This document shows, piece after piece, positions 51,590 through 61,903 of a stretch of 64,000 bases of DNA. The notes beneath the pieces are model-generated. The model did not search any database. It had not been told where the DNA came from and saw only the letters and a program-made list of their open reading frames with translations. Source of the DNA: Lysobacteraceae bacterium (lineage in GTDB: Bacteria; Pseudomonadota; Gammaproteobacteria; Xanthomonadales; Rhodanobacteraceae); assembly GCA_021372495.1 (NCBI GenBank), contig JAJFUF010000036.1, positions 81,035 to 145,034 of the forward strand. The letters run 5' to 3'. Both the position numbers and the translations under genes were made by a program. How positions within the stretch are numbered: the stretch's first letter is position 1; every line of letters starts with the position of its first letter.

Positions 51590-51876
51590 TACAGCGTATA
51601 CCGGATATCCGGTTCCGCACGCAGCGCCGCGTGCGCCGCTTCGTACTTCTCGCGCGAGGGGCAGGTGAAGCTGACGGTCACGGCGACATAGCGGCCCTCG
51701 CGCGAGGGCCGTGTGCGCAGGCTGGCCTCCAGCACGCCCAGCCCCAGCGCGGCCAGGATCGCCGGCACGCGCGCCTCGAGGTCCGCGCCGGCGTGGCCCA
51801 TCGCGGTGATCTCGAAGCTGCCCGGAAACTGGAAGCCCTGGCCGGGCTGCGGGCGCAGGGCGTCGAGGTCGCGCAT
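51589..51876 (-). CDS. ybeD: DUF493 family protein YbeD
   Basis: 95 residues with the small ferredoxin-like fold of YbeD (FQFPGSFEITAMGHAG ... REGRYVAVTVSFTCPSREKYEAAHAAL). YbeD sits between dacA and lipB in many gammaproteobacteria, and the same order holds here. Its molecular role is unsettled. The ATG shares one base with the dacA stop (TGATG). Confidence 0.93.
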   Translation of the reverse strand: MRDLDALRPQPGQGFQFPGSFEITAMGHAGADLEARVPAILAALGLGVLEASLRTRPSREGRYVAVTVSFTCPSREKYEAAHAALRAEPDIRYTL

Positions 51877-53114
51877 CAACGGGTATCCGGCTGCTGCTCG
51901 GGGGCGCTGCCCTTGCCGCCCTGGAACCACAGCAGCACGGCGTCCGACAGGCGCTTGAAGAAGCCGCCCTCGGGCGCGTCGGCCAGCGCGACCAGCGGCC
52001 GCTGCGCGACCGGCTTGCCGTCCAGGCTGACCCGCAGGCTGCCGATCGGCTGGCCCTTCTTGTACGGCGCGATCAGCGTGGCCGGCAGGTCCATGCTCGC
52101 CTTGAGGTCGCCGTAGCGGCCGCGCGGGATGGTCACCAGCACGTTCTCGGCGACGCCGACCGGCAACTGCGCCGTCTCGCCCTTCCACAGCGTCGGCGTG
52201 GCGACCGGCTTGCCGGCCTGGTACAGCACGTGGGTCTCGTAGAAGCGGAAGCCGTAGTTCAGCAACGCCTGGGCGTCGTCGGCGCGCGCCTTCTCGCTGG
52301 GCGCGCCCATCACGATCGCGATCATGCGCGCGTCGCCCTGCTTGGCCGAGGCGGCCAGGCAGAAGCCGGCACCCTTGGTGTGGCCGGTCTTGATGCCGTC
52401 CACGCTGGGGTCGCGCCACAGCAGGGTGTTGCGGTTGTGCTGCTTGATGCCGTTCCACTCGAACTCCTTGATCGCGGAGATCGCGTAGTCCTCGGGGAAG
52501 TCGTGGATCAGCGCGCGCGACAGCAGCGCCACGTCGTGCGCGGTGGTGTAGTGGTCGGCGGCCGGATAGCCGGAGGCGTTGACGTAGTGCGTGCCGGCCA
52601 TGCCGAGCCGCTTGGCGTAGGCGTTCATCAGCTCGGCGAAGGTCGCCTCGGAGCCGCCGACGTGCTCGGCCAGCGCGATCGCGGCGTCGTTGCCGGACTG
52701 GATGATCATGCCGTACAGCAGATCCTTCAGCGGCACCTTGGAGTTGACCTTGAGGAAGCTGGTCGAGCCGTCGGTGCCGGCGCCGCCGGACTTCCAGGCG
52801 TTCTCGCTGATGAACACCGGGTCGTCCATGCGCACCTTGCCGGCGGCGACCTCGGCGGACACCGCGTAGTCGGTCATGACCTTGGTGATCGAGGCCGGCT
52901 CGACGCGCAGGTCGGGATCCTTGGCGGCGAGGATCTGGCCGGTGGCGTAGTCCATCAGCACCCAGCTCTTCGCGTCGATGTCCGGCGGCGGCGGCGTGGG
53001 CGCCTGCGGCAGCGACACCGCCGGCTTCGGCTGCGGCACCGGCACGGCGGCGCCGGCGGCAGCGGCCAGCGCGGTCAGGGAGAGTGCGAGCAGGATGCGG
53101 GAAAGCGGCTTCAT
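51876..53114 (-). CDS. dacA: D-alanyl-D-alanine carboxypeptidase (PBP5/6 family)
   Basis: 412 residues with a signal peptide, a proline-rich linker (VPQPKPAVSLPQAPTPPPP) and the peptidase domain. The active-site motifs SITK (75-78), SGN (140-142) and KTG (242-244) are complete. A C-terminal beta domain and a short amphipathic membrane-associating helix (FFKRLSDAVLLWFQ) follow, as in PBP5. It trims the terminal D-alanine of wall pentapeptides. Lies 36 bp after rlpA. Confidence 0.95.
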   Translation of the reverse strand: MKPLSRILLALSLTALAAAAGAAVPVPQPKPAVSLPQAPTPPPPDIDAKSWVLMDYATGQILAAKDPDLRVEPASITKVMTDYAVSAEVAAGKVRMDDPVFISENAWKSGGAGTDGSTSFLKVNSKVPLKDLLYGMIIQSGNDAAIALAEHVGGSEATFAELMNAYAKRLGMAGTHYVNASGYPAADHYTTAHDVALLSRALIHDFPEDYAISAIKEFEWNGIKQHNRNTLLWRDPSVDGIKTGHTKGAGFCLAASAKQGDARMIAIVMGAPSEKARADDAQALLNYGFRFYETHVLYQAGKPVATPTLWKGETAQLPVGVAENVLVTIPRGRYGDLKASMDLPATLIAPYKKGQPIGSLRVSLDGKPVAQRPLVALADAPEGGFFKRLSDAVLLWFQGGKGSAPEQQPDTR

Positions 53115-53150
53115 GACGGTTCCTGTGGTGAGGCTGTTCGATACGGTGGC

Positions 53151-54032
53151 TCAGTCGTCCACGGTCGCCCGGACGTGCGGAATGCCTTCGCGCCCGAGGC
53201 GCTCGCTGATGCGGTCGACGGCGTCCACGTCGGGCAGCGGTCCGATGCGCACGCGCGTCACGCGCCGGCCGTTGACGCCGACTTCGCTTACGCCGACCGG
53301 CCCCACGCCCAGCGCGCGCAGCCGCGCGGCGAGCCGCGCGGCGTTGGCCGGGTCGGCGAACGAACCGGCCTGAAGATACAGCCGCGGCGCGCCGCCTGCC
53401 GCTGTGACCGCCGGCGGCGGCGGCAGTTCCGCCGGCGCGGCGGGGTCGATCGCGCGCACCTCGACCACGCCGGTGCCCTTGGGCCAGATGCCGATGCGCA
53501 CCGCGGCGGCGTAGCTGAGGTCGATCAGGCGGTTCTCGGCAAACGGCCCGCGATCGTTGACGCGCACGACCACGCTCTTGCCATTGGCGAGGTTGGTCAC
53601 CCGCGCGTAGCTCGGCAGCGGCAGCGTCTTGTGCGCGGCGGTGAACTGGTACATGTCGTAAGGCTCGAAGTTCGAGGTCATGTAGCCGTGGAACTTGTTG
53701 CCGTACCACGAGGCGATGCCGCGCTCGACGTAGCCCTTCGCGCTGGGCAGCACATAGTAGGTACGGCCGAGCACGGTGTACGGCGACTTGTTGCCGTAGC
53801 GCGAGCGCGGCTCGATTCTCGGCGCCGGTTCGGGCAATTTGCTGACGTCGACGGGCGGCGCGCCGGGCCCGCCGTCGCGGTCGAGGCGGTAGCGGCTCGA
53901 CTGCGGCAGCGTGGTGTCGTCGGCGCCGCCCGCGGCGGGCGGCGCGCCCGGCGCCGTCGGCCGCGGCCGCTCGTGCGCGCAGCCGGCCAGCAGCAGCGCG
54001 GCGCCCGCCACGCACCCGAGCGCGAACCTCAT
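53151..54032 (-). CDS. rlpA: Septal lipoprotein RlpA (DPBB lytic transglycosylase with SPOR domain)
   Basis: 293 residues. Lipobox LLAGC near residue 18 indicates an outer-membrane lipoprotein. The double-psi beta-barrel carries the catalytic pattern GIASWYGNKFHG and VRVNDRGPF; a C-terminal SPOR domain (about 215-290) binds denuded glycan at the septum. In Pseudomonas RlpA is a lytic transglycosylase acting on such glycan. The ATG overlaps the mltB stop. Confidence 0.95.
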   Translation of the reverse strand: MRFALGCVAGAALLLAGCAHERPRPTAPGAPPAAGGADDTTLPQSSRYRLDRDGGPGAPPVDVSKLPEPAPRIEPRSRYGNKSPYTVLGRTYYVLPSAKGYVERGIASWYGNKFHGYMTSNFEPYDMYQFTAAHKTLPLPSYARVTNLANGKSVVVRVNDRGPFAENRLIDLSYAAAVRIGIWPKGTGVVEVRAIDPAAPAELPPPPAVTAAGGAPRLYLQAGSFADPANAARLAARLRALGVGPVGVSEVGVNGRRVTRVRIGPLPDVDAVDRISERLGREGIPHVRATVDD

Positions 54033-55045
54033 CGGCCGAGGTCCGCCTGCGCCGCGCCGGCGGCGATCGCCTGCGCCAACTGGTACACGGCCATCGCGTA
54101 CAGCGGGCTGCGGTTGTAGCGGGTGATCACCTGGAAGTTGCGGTAGATCGCCCAGTACTCGGGGCCGTTGGCGCCGTCCAGGGTCAGCAGGGTGGCCGCG
54201 CGCGCGGGGTCGACGTGCACGAACGGCGCGTAGCCCCAGGACTCCAGCCGGCCCATGGTGAACGACGGCTCGACGCCGTCCGCGGCGACCGCCTGCGCGT
54301 CCGCCGCGCGCTGCACGCGCTCGGCCACCGGCGCGCCGCGCTCCCAGCCGTGCGCGGCGAAGTAGTTGGCGACGCTGGCGACGATGTCGGGCAGCGAGTT
54401 CCACAGGTCGATGGTGCCGTCGCCGTCGTAGTCGCGCGCGTAGGCGGCGATGCTGGACGGCATGAACTGGCCCCAGCCCATCGCGCCGGCGTAGGAGCCG
54501 GTCAGCCGGTCCAGCGGCTGCGGCAACCGGTGCGGCGGCAGCGCGAACAGCTGCTCCAGCTCGCCGCGGAAGAACGCGGCGCGCGGCGGATAGTGGAAGG
54601 CCAGCGTCGCCAGCGCGTCGATCACGCGGTAGCGGCCAGTGATGCGCCCGTAACCGGTCTCGACGCCGAGGATCGCGACCACGTACTCCGGGGCCACGCC
54701 GAAGTCCTGCGCGGCGCGCTCCAGCAGCTCGCGGTGCGCGCGGTAGAACGCCACGCCGTCGGCGATGCGGCGGTCGGTCAGGAAGATCGGCCGGTAGTCC
54801 TTCCACGGCTTGGCCTCGGCTGGGCGGCTGATCGCGTCGACGATGCCCTGCTGGTACCGCGCCGCGTCCAGCGTGGCCAGGATCGACGCCTCGTCGAGGC
54901 CGCGGCGCTGCGCGACCTCGCGCGCGAACGCGCGCGCGCCGGGATGGGCTTCGGTCGGTACGCTTTCCGCGGCGGGCTCGGCGGCGGCCAGCGCGAACGC
55001 GGGGAACAGGGCCAGCAGCGGCAGGACGCGGATCAGCCAGGGCAT
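54029..55045 (-). CDS. mltB: Membrane-bound lytic murein transglycosylase B
   Basis: 338 residues with a signal peptide; cleaves peptidoglycan glycan strands leaving anhydro-muropeptides. Catalytic glutamate E129 in ILGVETGYGRITG, the YAGAMGWGQFMPSS motif and a DGDGTIDLWNS stretch fit MltB. No lipobox is obvious in the first 25 residues (AAAEPAA), so it may be soluble in the periplasm. Follows rodA by 80 bp. Confidence 0.93.
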   Translation of the reverse strand: MPWLIRVLPLLALFPAFALAAAEPAAESVPTEAHPGARAFAREVAQRRGLDEASILATLDAARYQQGIVDAISRPAEAKPWKDYRPIFLTDRRIADGVAFYRAHRELLERAAQDFGVAPEYVVAILGVETGYGRITGRYRVIDALATLAFHYPPRAAFFRGELEQLFALPPHRLPQPLDRLTGSYAGAMGWGQFMPSSIAAYARDYDGDGTIDLWNSLPDIVASVANYFAAHGWERGAPVAERVQRAADAQAVAADGVEPSFTMGRLESWGYAPFVHVDPARAATLLTLDGANGPEYWAIYRNFQVITRYNRSPLYAMAVYQLAQAIAAGAAQADLGR

Positions 55046-55125
55046 CGGTCTACGGGAGCGGAAAGGCGCGCGGCGCGCGAGGCGGCGCCGCGGCGAGGCT
55101 AGGGTAACACGCGCCCTGGGCGCCA

Positions 55126-56244
55126 TCAGGTCTCGATCAGCTTGCGGTGCGCATGGATCGACATCAGCACGCCGAAGCCGGTCAGCAGCGATACCGCCGA
55201 GGTGCCGCCGTAGCTGATCAGCGGCAGCGGCACGCCGACCACCGGCAGCAGGCCGGTGATCATGCCGCCGTTGACGATCACGTAGACGAAGAAGCTCATC
55301 GCGATCGCGCCGGCCAGCAGGCGCGAGTAGGTGTCGCGCGCGTTCATCGCGATCCACAGGCTGCGGCCGATGACGAACGCATACAGCGCCAGCAGCACGC
55401 ACACGCCGATCAGGCCGAACTCCTCGGAGAACACCGCGAACACGAAGTCGGTGGTGTGCTCGGGCAGGAACTCCAGCCGCGACTGCGTGCCGTGATGGAA
55501 GCCCTTGCCGAGGATGCCGCCGGAGCCGACCGCGATCTTCGACTGGATGATGTGCCAGCCGTTGCCGAGCGGATCGGCCTCGGGGTCGAGGAACATGCGC
55601 ACGCGGTTGCGCTGGTATTCGTGCATGAAGTGCCAGGCCACCGGCGCGGCGCCGGCCACCGCGCCGAGCAGCGCGCCGATGCGCCACCACGACAGCCCGG
55701 ACAGGAACAGCGCGAACGCGCCGGAGGCCGCGACCAGCAGCGCCGTGCCGAGGTCGGGCTGCTCGGCGATCAGGCCGGCGGGAACCGCGATCAGCGCGCC
55801 GACCGCGGCCATGTGCTTCCACGACGGCGGCAGCGGGCGCGGATGCAGGTACCAGGCGACCATCATCGGCATGGTCAGCTTGAGCAGCTCGGAGGGCTGG
55901 AAGCGCACCACCTTGAGATCCAGCCAGCGGTAGGCGCCGCGGCCCTCGCCCATCACCGCCACCACCACCAGCAGCAGCACGCTGATCGCGTACAGCCACG
56001 GCGTCCAGGTGCGCAGCGTCGACGGCGGGATGCGCGAGATCAGCACCAGCAGCGCGCCGCCCAGCACGAAGCGCGCGCCCTGGTTCAGCACCAGGCCGGG
56101 GTCGAGGTCGCCGGCGCTGTACAGCGTGACCAGGCCGATCGCCGCCACCGCCGCCAGCGCGCCGACCAGCGGCAGGTCGAGGCGCGGCCGCGTCAGCAGG
56201 CGGTCGACGAAGCGGCGCGTTCGCGCATACAGCACGGCGATCAT
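55126..56244 (-). CDS. rodA: Rod-shape SEDS glycosyltransferase RodA
   Basis: 372 residues and about ten membrane helices. SEDS signatures are present: AYRWLDLKVVRFQPSEL, the catalytic aspartate region AEQPDLGTALLV, LEFLPEHTTDFVFAVFSEEFG and the C-terminal GVPLPLISYGGTS. It polymerises glycan strands for elongation with PBP2. The ATG overlaps the mrdA stop. Confidence 0.96.
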   Translation of the reverse strand: MIAVLYARTRRFVDRLLTRPRLDLPLVGALAAVAAIGLVTLYSAGDLDPGLVLNQGARFVLGGALLVLISRIPPSTLRTWTPWLYAISVLLLVVVAVMGEGRGAYRWLDLKVVRFQPSELLKLTMPMMVAWYLHPRPLPPSWKHMAAVGALIAVPAGLIAEQPDLGTALLVAASGAFALFLSGLSWWRIGALLGAVAGAAPVAWHFMHEYQRNRVRMFLDPEADPLGNGWHIIQSKIAVGSGGILGKGFHHGTQSRLEFLPEHTTDFVFAVFSEEFGLIGVCVLLALYAFVIGRSLWIAMNARDTYSRLLAGAIAMSFFVYVIVNGGMITGLLPVVGVPLPLISYGGTSAVSLLTGFGVLMSIHAHRKLIET

Positions 56245-58136
56245 CGCCCGTCTCCCGCGGCGGCCACGACCGGCGCCGCCTGCTCGGCCGCCCAGGCGTC
56301 GAGAATCCTGCGCGCGATCGGCGCGGCGTCCTTGCCGCCCCAGGCGCCGGCTTCCAGCACCACCGCCACGGCGATGCGCGGCGCCTCGGCCGGCGTGAAG
56401 CAGATGAACAGCGCGCGATGGCGCGCGGCCAGCTCGGCGTCGCTGACGCGCGACTCGTAGGCGTCGGTGGTGCGCGAATAGCGCTCGGCGGTGCCGGTCT
56501 TGCCGGCGATCAGGTAGGGGAAACCCGCGGCGATGCCGCGCGCGGTGCCCCGGTCGCCGTTGACCGCTTCCAGCATGCCCTGCTCGACCGGCGCCCAGTC
56601 GGCGGGATTCCTGAGGGCGCCGGGCGCAGCGGGCGGCGGCGGCACCGGCACCAGCGGCGCGCCGAGGCCGTTCTGGGTCGCGCGCAGCAGGTGCGGGGTG
56701 CGGTCGACGCCGCGGTTGGCCAGCATCGCCACCGCGTGGCCGAGCTGCAGCGGCGTGATCACCCAGTAGCCTTGGCCGATGCCGGCGATCACGGTCTCGC
56801 CGAGGTACCACGGCTTGCCGAGGGCGCCGCGCTTCCACGCGCTCGAGGGCAGCACGCCGGAGCCTTCGCCGGGCAGGTCGACGCCGGTGGGTCGGCCGAA
56901 ACCGAACTTGCCCATGAACGCGGCCATGCGGTCGATGCCCATGTCCAGCGCCAGCGAGTAGAAGTAGGTGTTGACCGACTGCGCGATCGCCTGCACCAGA
57001 TCGACGCGGCCCTGTCCGCCGCGTATGTCGTCGCGGTAGCCGCGCGACTGCCCGGGGATGAAGAATTCGCCGGTCGACAGCACGGTGTCCTCGGGCCGGC
57101 GCAGGCCGTACTCGAGGCCGGCCAGGCCGAGGAACGGCTTGATCGTCGAACCGGGCGGGTAGTGCCCGCGCAGGGCGCGGTCCAGCAGCGGCCGGTCCGG
57201 CGCCTCCAGCAGCGCCGTGTAGTCGGCCTGGGCGATGCCGTTGACGAACAGGTTGGGATCGAAGCTCGGCACGCTGGCCATCGCCAGCACCTCGCCGTTG
57301 CGCGGGTCGATCGCCACCGCCGCGCCGGCGCGTCCGGCGAACGCCTGCTCGGCGGCGCGCTGCAGGCGCGCGTCGAGGCTGAGGTAAAGGTTGCGCCCCG
57401 GCTTCGGCGGCACCGTCTCCAGCACGCGCTGCACGCGCTGGTCGGCGTTGACCTCGACCAACTGGTAGCCGGGCTCGCCGTGCAGGATGTCCTCGTACTG
57501 GCGCTCGATGCCGTTCTTGCCGATATGGGTGGTGCCGACGTAGCGGTCGGCGTCGAGCCGGTCGAGGTCGTTGTCGTCGATGCGCGCCACGTAGCCGAGC
57601 ACGTGCGCGAAGCCCTCGCCCTGCGGGTAGCGCCGGGTCAGGTACGGCACCACGCTGGCGCCGGGGAAGCGCCACTGGTTGACCGCGAAGCGGCCGATCT
57701 CGTCCTCGGTCAGTCTGAGCTTCAGCGGCACGCTCTGGAACGCGCGGTGCTGGCGCAGCTGCTGGCGGAAACGCTTGACGTCGTCGTCGCTCAGCGGCAC
57801 CAGTGCGCCGAGGCGCGCGAGCATCGCGTCCATGTCCTTGACGCGGTCGGGCACCACCTCGAGGCGGAATGCCGGCACGTTGTCGGCGAGCAGCACGCCG
57901 TTGCGGTCGTAGATCAGGCCGCGCGCCGGCGGCAGGTGCACCACGTGCACGCGGTTCTGCTCGGAGCGCGTGGAGAACTCGTCGTGGTGCAGCACCTGCA
58001 GCCAGACGAAGCGCCCGGCCAGCACCAGCAGGCCGATCAGGATCAGGGCGAAGCCGGTGAGGGCGCGCCGCCGGAACAGCGCGGCCTCGCCGCGGGCGTC
58101 CTTGATCGCCGTACGCTGGCGGCGCCGCGGCCTCAT
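56241..58136 (-). CDS. mrdA: Penicillin-binding protein 2 (peptidoglycan transpeptidase)
   Basis: 631 residues. One N-terminal membrane helix (about 26-48), a pedestal domain, and the transpeptidase with S330-x-x-K333 (STIK), SVN at 387-389 and KTG at 546-548. It cross-links wall peptides in the elongation machine with RodA. Overlaps mreD by four bases upstream and rodA downstream. Confidence 0.96.
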   Translation of the reverse strand: MRPRRRQRTAIKDARGEAALFRRRALTGFALILIGLLVLAGRFVWLQVLHHDEFSTRSEQNRVHVVHLPPARGLIYDRNGVLLADNVPAFRLEVVPDRVKDMDAMLARLGALVPLSDDDVKRFRQQLRQHRAFQSVPLKLRLTEDEIGRFAVNQWRFPGASVVPYLTRRYPQGEGFAHVLGYVARIDDNDLDRLDADRYVGTTHIGKNGIERQYEDILHGEPGYQLVEVNADQRVQRVLETVPPKPGRNLYLSLDARLQRAAEQAFAGRAGAAVAIDPRNGEVLAMASVPSFDPNLFVNGIAQADYTALLEAPDRPLLDRALRGHYPPGSTIKPFLGLAGLEYGLRRPEDTVLSTGEFFIPGQSRGYRDDIRGGQGRVDLVQAIAQSVNTYFYSLALDMGIDRMAAFMGKFGFGRPTGVDLPGEGSGVLPSSAWKRGALGKPWYLGETVIAGIGQGYWVITPLQLGHAVAMLANRGVDRTPHLLRATQNGLGAPLVPVPPPPAAPGALRNPADWAPVEQGMLEAVNGDRGTARGIAAGFPYLIAGKTGTAERYSRTTDAYESRVSDAELAARHRALFICFTPAEAPRIAVAVVLEAGAWGGKDAAPIARRILDAWAAEQAAPVVAAAGDGR

Positions 58137-58624
58137 GTCTCGTGCACGCGCAGGCGGGCGCGCAGGTCGTCCAGCAACAGGAACAGGAACGGCCAGACCA
58201 GCGTGCCGGAGAACGGCTCCAGCCAGTAGTTCGCCGACGGCAGCGGATCGCCGGCGAAGGCGCGCACCATCAGCAGCAGCACGCGATCGTTCAGCAGCAG
58301 CGCCAGCACCGCCAGCGCCTGCTGCCACATCGGGAAGAAACGCAGCCGCGCGCGGAAGCGCAGCGCGATGAACGTGAGCGCGGTCAGGCGCAGCGCCTGC
58401 TCGCCGAGCAGCGCGCCGTTCAGCAGGTCGGCGAACAGGCCGACCGCGAACGCCAGCCCGAGCCCGACGTGCTCCGGCGCCTCCAGCGACCAGAAGATCA
58501 GCACCAGCGCCGGCCAGTACGGCTTCAGCGGCAGCAGCGCCGCCGGCAGCGGCATCAGGGTCAGCAGCAGCGCGGCGGCGAGGCTGGACGCCAGCAACAG
58601 AAACTGGGCGCGCAGCCGGGTCAT
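58133..58624 (-). CDS. mreD: Rod-shape-determining membrane protein MreD
   Basis: 163 residues with about five membrane helices and the family-like LPLKPYWPALVLIFWSLEAPEHVGLGLAFAVGLFADL region. It belongs to the elongasome. Translationally coupled to mreC before it and mrdA after it by ATGA overlaps. Confidence 0.93.
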   Translation of the reverse strand: MTRLRAQFLLLASSLAAALLLTLMPLPAALLPLKPYWPALVLIFWSLEAPEHVGLGLAFAVGLFADLLNGALLGEQALRLTALTFIALRFRARLRFFPMWQQALAVLALLLNDRVLLLMVRAFAGDPLPSANYWLEPFSGTLVWPFLFLLLDDLRARLRVHET

Positions 58625-59553
58625 CGCGGCGCTCCCGGCGCGGCGGCCGGCGCGGCGGCCGGCGCGAGCTGCGCCGGCGGCCCCACCGGCGCCACCGGCG
58701 CGGGCGGACCGACCGGCTCGGCCAGGTCGTGCAGCAGCAGCACCTCGCCGCTGCGGTCCAGCGCCGCCGCCGGGCGCGCGATCGCGACCGCGAACATGCC
58801 GGCCTGGTCGGGGCCGATCTGCACGATCTCGCCGACCGGGAAACCCGCCGGGAAGCGCCCGCCGAGCCCGGAAGTGACCAGCCTGTCGCCGACCTGCACG
58901 CGCGCCGACAGCGGGATGTTCGGCAGCTTCAGCTGGTCGATCGCGCCGGTGCCGTAGGCGACCGTGCGCAGGCCGGTGCGCTCCACCGTCACCGGCAGCG
59001 CGTGGTTGGGATCGGTGATCAGCATCGCCACCGCCATGTGCGGCAGCACCTCGACCACCTGGCCCATCACGCCGTGCGCGTCGATCACTACCTGGCCGAC
59101 GGCGACACTGTCGCGGGCGCCGGCATCGAGCACGATGCGGTGGCGGAACGGGTCGAGGTCGATGTCGAGCAGGCGCGCCAATTGCACGTTCATGCCGAGC
59201 ACGTGGCGCACGTCGAGCAGTTCCTTCAGGCGCTGGTTCTGGTCGGCGATCGCGTCGAGGCGGTTCAGTCGCGCCTGCGCCAGCAGCAGCGCCTCGCGCA
59301 GGCGCCGGTTCTCGTCGGTGAGCCCGCTGCGCTCGGCCAACGCGAGGCGCGCGTCCTGCACCAGCCCGGCGGGCAGTGCGGCCAGCCGGTAGATCGGCTC
59401 GACCGCCAGCGCGCCGGCGTAGCGCAGCCGCGCCAGCCAGCCGCCGCGCTGGTCGACCACCATCAGCACGCAGGCGAGCGCGAGATAGCCGATCAGGCGC
59501 AGCGTGCCTGCGGCGGTGTCGGAAAACAGCGGTGCCGTGCCGTTGCGTGCCAT
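58621..59553 (-). CDS. mreC: Rod-shape-determining protein MreC
   Basis: 310 residues: a short cytoplasmic start, one membrane helix (about 19-35), a coiled coil (ENRRLREALLLAQARL ... LKELLD, about 75-115) and periplasmic beta domains. The C-terminal 40 residues are low-complexity alanine/proline/valine (GPPAPVAPVGPPAQ). It scaffolds PBP2 activation. Lies 34 bp after mreB. Confidence 0.94.
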   Translation of the reverse strand: MARNGTAPLFSDTAAGTLRLIGYLALACVLMVVDQRGGWLARLRYAGALAVEPIYRLAALPAGLVQDARLALAERSGLTDENRRLREALLLAQARLNRLDAIADQNQRLKELLDVRHVLGMNVQLARLLDIDLDPFRHRIVLDAGARDSVAVGQVVIDAHGVMGQVVEVLPHMAVAMLITDPNHALPVTVERTGLRTVAYGTGAIDQLKLPNIPLSARVQVGDRLVTSGLGGRFPAGFPVGEIVQIGPDQAGMFAVAIARPAAALDRSGEVLLLHDLAEPVGPPAPVAPVGPPAQLAPAAAPAAAPGAPR

Positions 59554-59587
59554 CGCGATCGGGCCTGCCCGGGCGCCCGAGCGCGAT

Positions 59588-60705
<1,118 letters not shown>

Positions 60706-60949
60706 GCGAGTGCGCGTTAAAAAAGCCTTGCCGCGCTTGGGGATGCGCCCCCTGCGGCAGCGGCGGAACGCCCCGGCAAGCCGCCGGCTTGCGGCGGCCG
60801 CGGCGCGGCCGGCTCGAATTGGCGTTGCCGACACGGTAGGATCGCGCGCTGCACGCGCATCCGCCCCGCGCGACCCGCCCTCGTCGCGCCGCGGTCGGGT
60901 TGCCCGCCGGCGCGTCCACCTCGATCACCGCCCCGGGAACCCGAACGGC

Positions 60950-61885
60950 ATGTCTGCTCTGATCTGCGGCTCGCTGGCCTACGACACCATCATGGTGTTC
61001 CAGGACCAGTTCCAGAACCATATCCTGCCGGACAAGGTGCACATCCTGAACGTGTCGTTCCTGGTGCCGCGCATGCGCCGCGAGTTCGGCGGCTGCGCCG
61101 GCAACATCGCCTACAACCTCAAGCTGCTCGGCGGCGAGCCGATCCCGATGGCGACCGTGGGCCAGGATTTCGGCCCGTACCGCAGCTGGTTCGAGCAGTG
61201 CGGCATCCGCCTCGACCACGTCAAGGTGCTGAGCGACCTCTACACCGCGCAGGCGTTCGTCACCACCGACCTCGACAACAACCAGATCACCGCCTTCCAT
61301 CCCGGCGCGATGATGCGCTCGTTCGAGAATCACGTGCGCGACGTGGCCGGCGTCAGCTTCGGCATCGTCGCACCGGACGGCCGCGAGGCGATGCTGCAGA
61401 ACGCCAGCGAGTTCGCCGAGCTCGGCATCCCCTTCATCTTCGATCCCGGCCAGGCGATGCCGCTGTTCAGCAGCGAGGAGTTCCGCAACTTCATCGCGCA
61501 GGCCGACTACGTCGTGGTCAACGACTACGAGTCCAACCTGCTGCAGGAGCGCACCGGCTGGAACGAGCGCGAGATCGCGAGCAAGGTGCGCGCCTACATC
61601 ACCACGCTGGGGCCGCGCGGCTCGGTGATCCACACCGCCGGCGCCACGCACCAGATCCCGCCGGCGCACGAGCGCCGCATCACCGACCCGACCGGCTGCG
61701 GAGACGCCTATCGCGCCGGCCTGATCTTCGGCCTGATGCGCGATTACGACCTGCCCACCTGCGGGCGCATGGCCTCGCTGATGGGTGCGCTGAAGGTCGA
61801 GCATCCCGGCACGCAGAACCAGCGCTTCACCTACGCCGAATTCGCCGACCAGTTCCGCCAGCAGTTCGGCTACGCGCTGGACTGA
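60950..61885 (+). CDS. PfkB-family carbohydrate/nucleoside kinase (adenosine-kinase-like)
   Basis: 311 residues. PfkB signatures are present: N-terminal FGGCAGNIAYNLKLLGG and C-terminal DPTGCGDAY with catalytic base D252. The overall pattern resembles bacterial kinases annotated as adenosine kinase. It is divergent from mreB and converges with recQ 18 bp away. Substrate not certain. Confidence 0.87.
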   Translation: MSALICGSLAYDTIMVFQDQFQNHILPDKVHILNVSFLVPRMRREFGGCAGNIAYNLKLLGGEPIPMATVGQDFGPYRSWFEQCGIRLDHVKVLSDLYTAQAFVTTDLDNNQITAFHPGAMMRSFENHVRDVAGVSFGIVAPDGREAMLQNASEFAELGIPFIFDPGQAMPLFSSEEFRNFIAQADYVVVNDYESNLLQERTGWNEREIASKVRAYITTLGPRGSVIHTAGATHQIPPAHERRITDPTGCGDAYRAGLIFGLMRDYDLPTCGRMASLMGALKVEHPGTQNQRFTYAEFADQFRQQFGYALD

Positions 61886-61903
61886 ACCCGCGCGAGCGCG
61901 CGT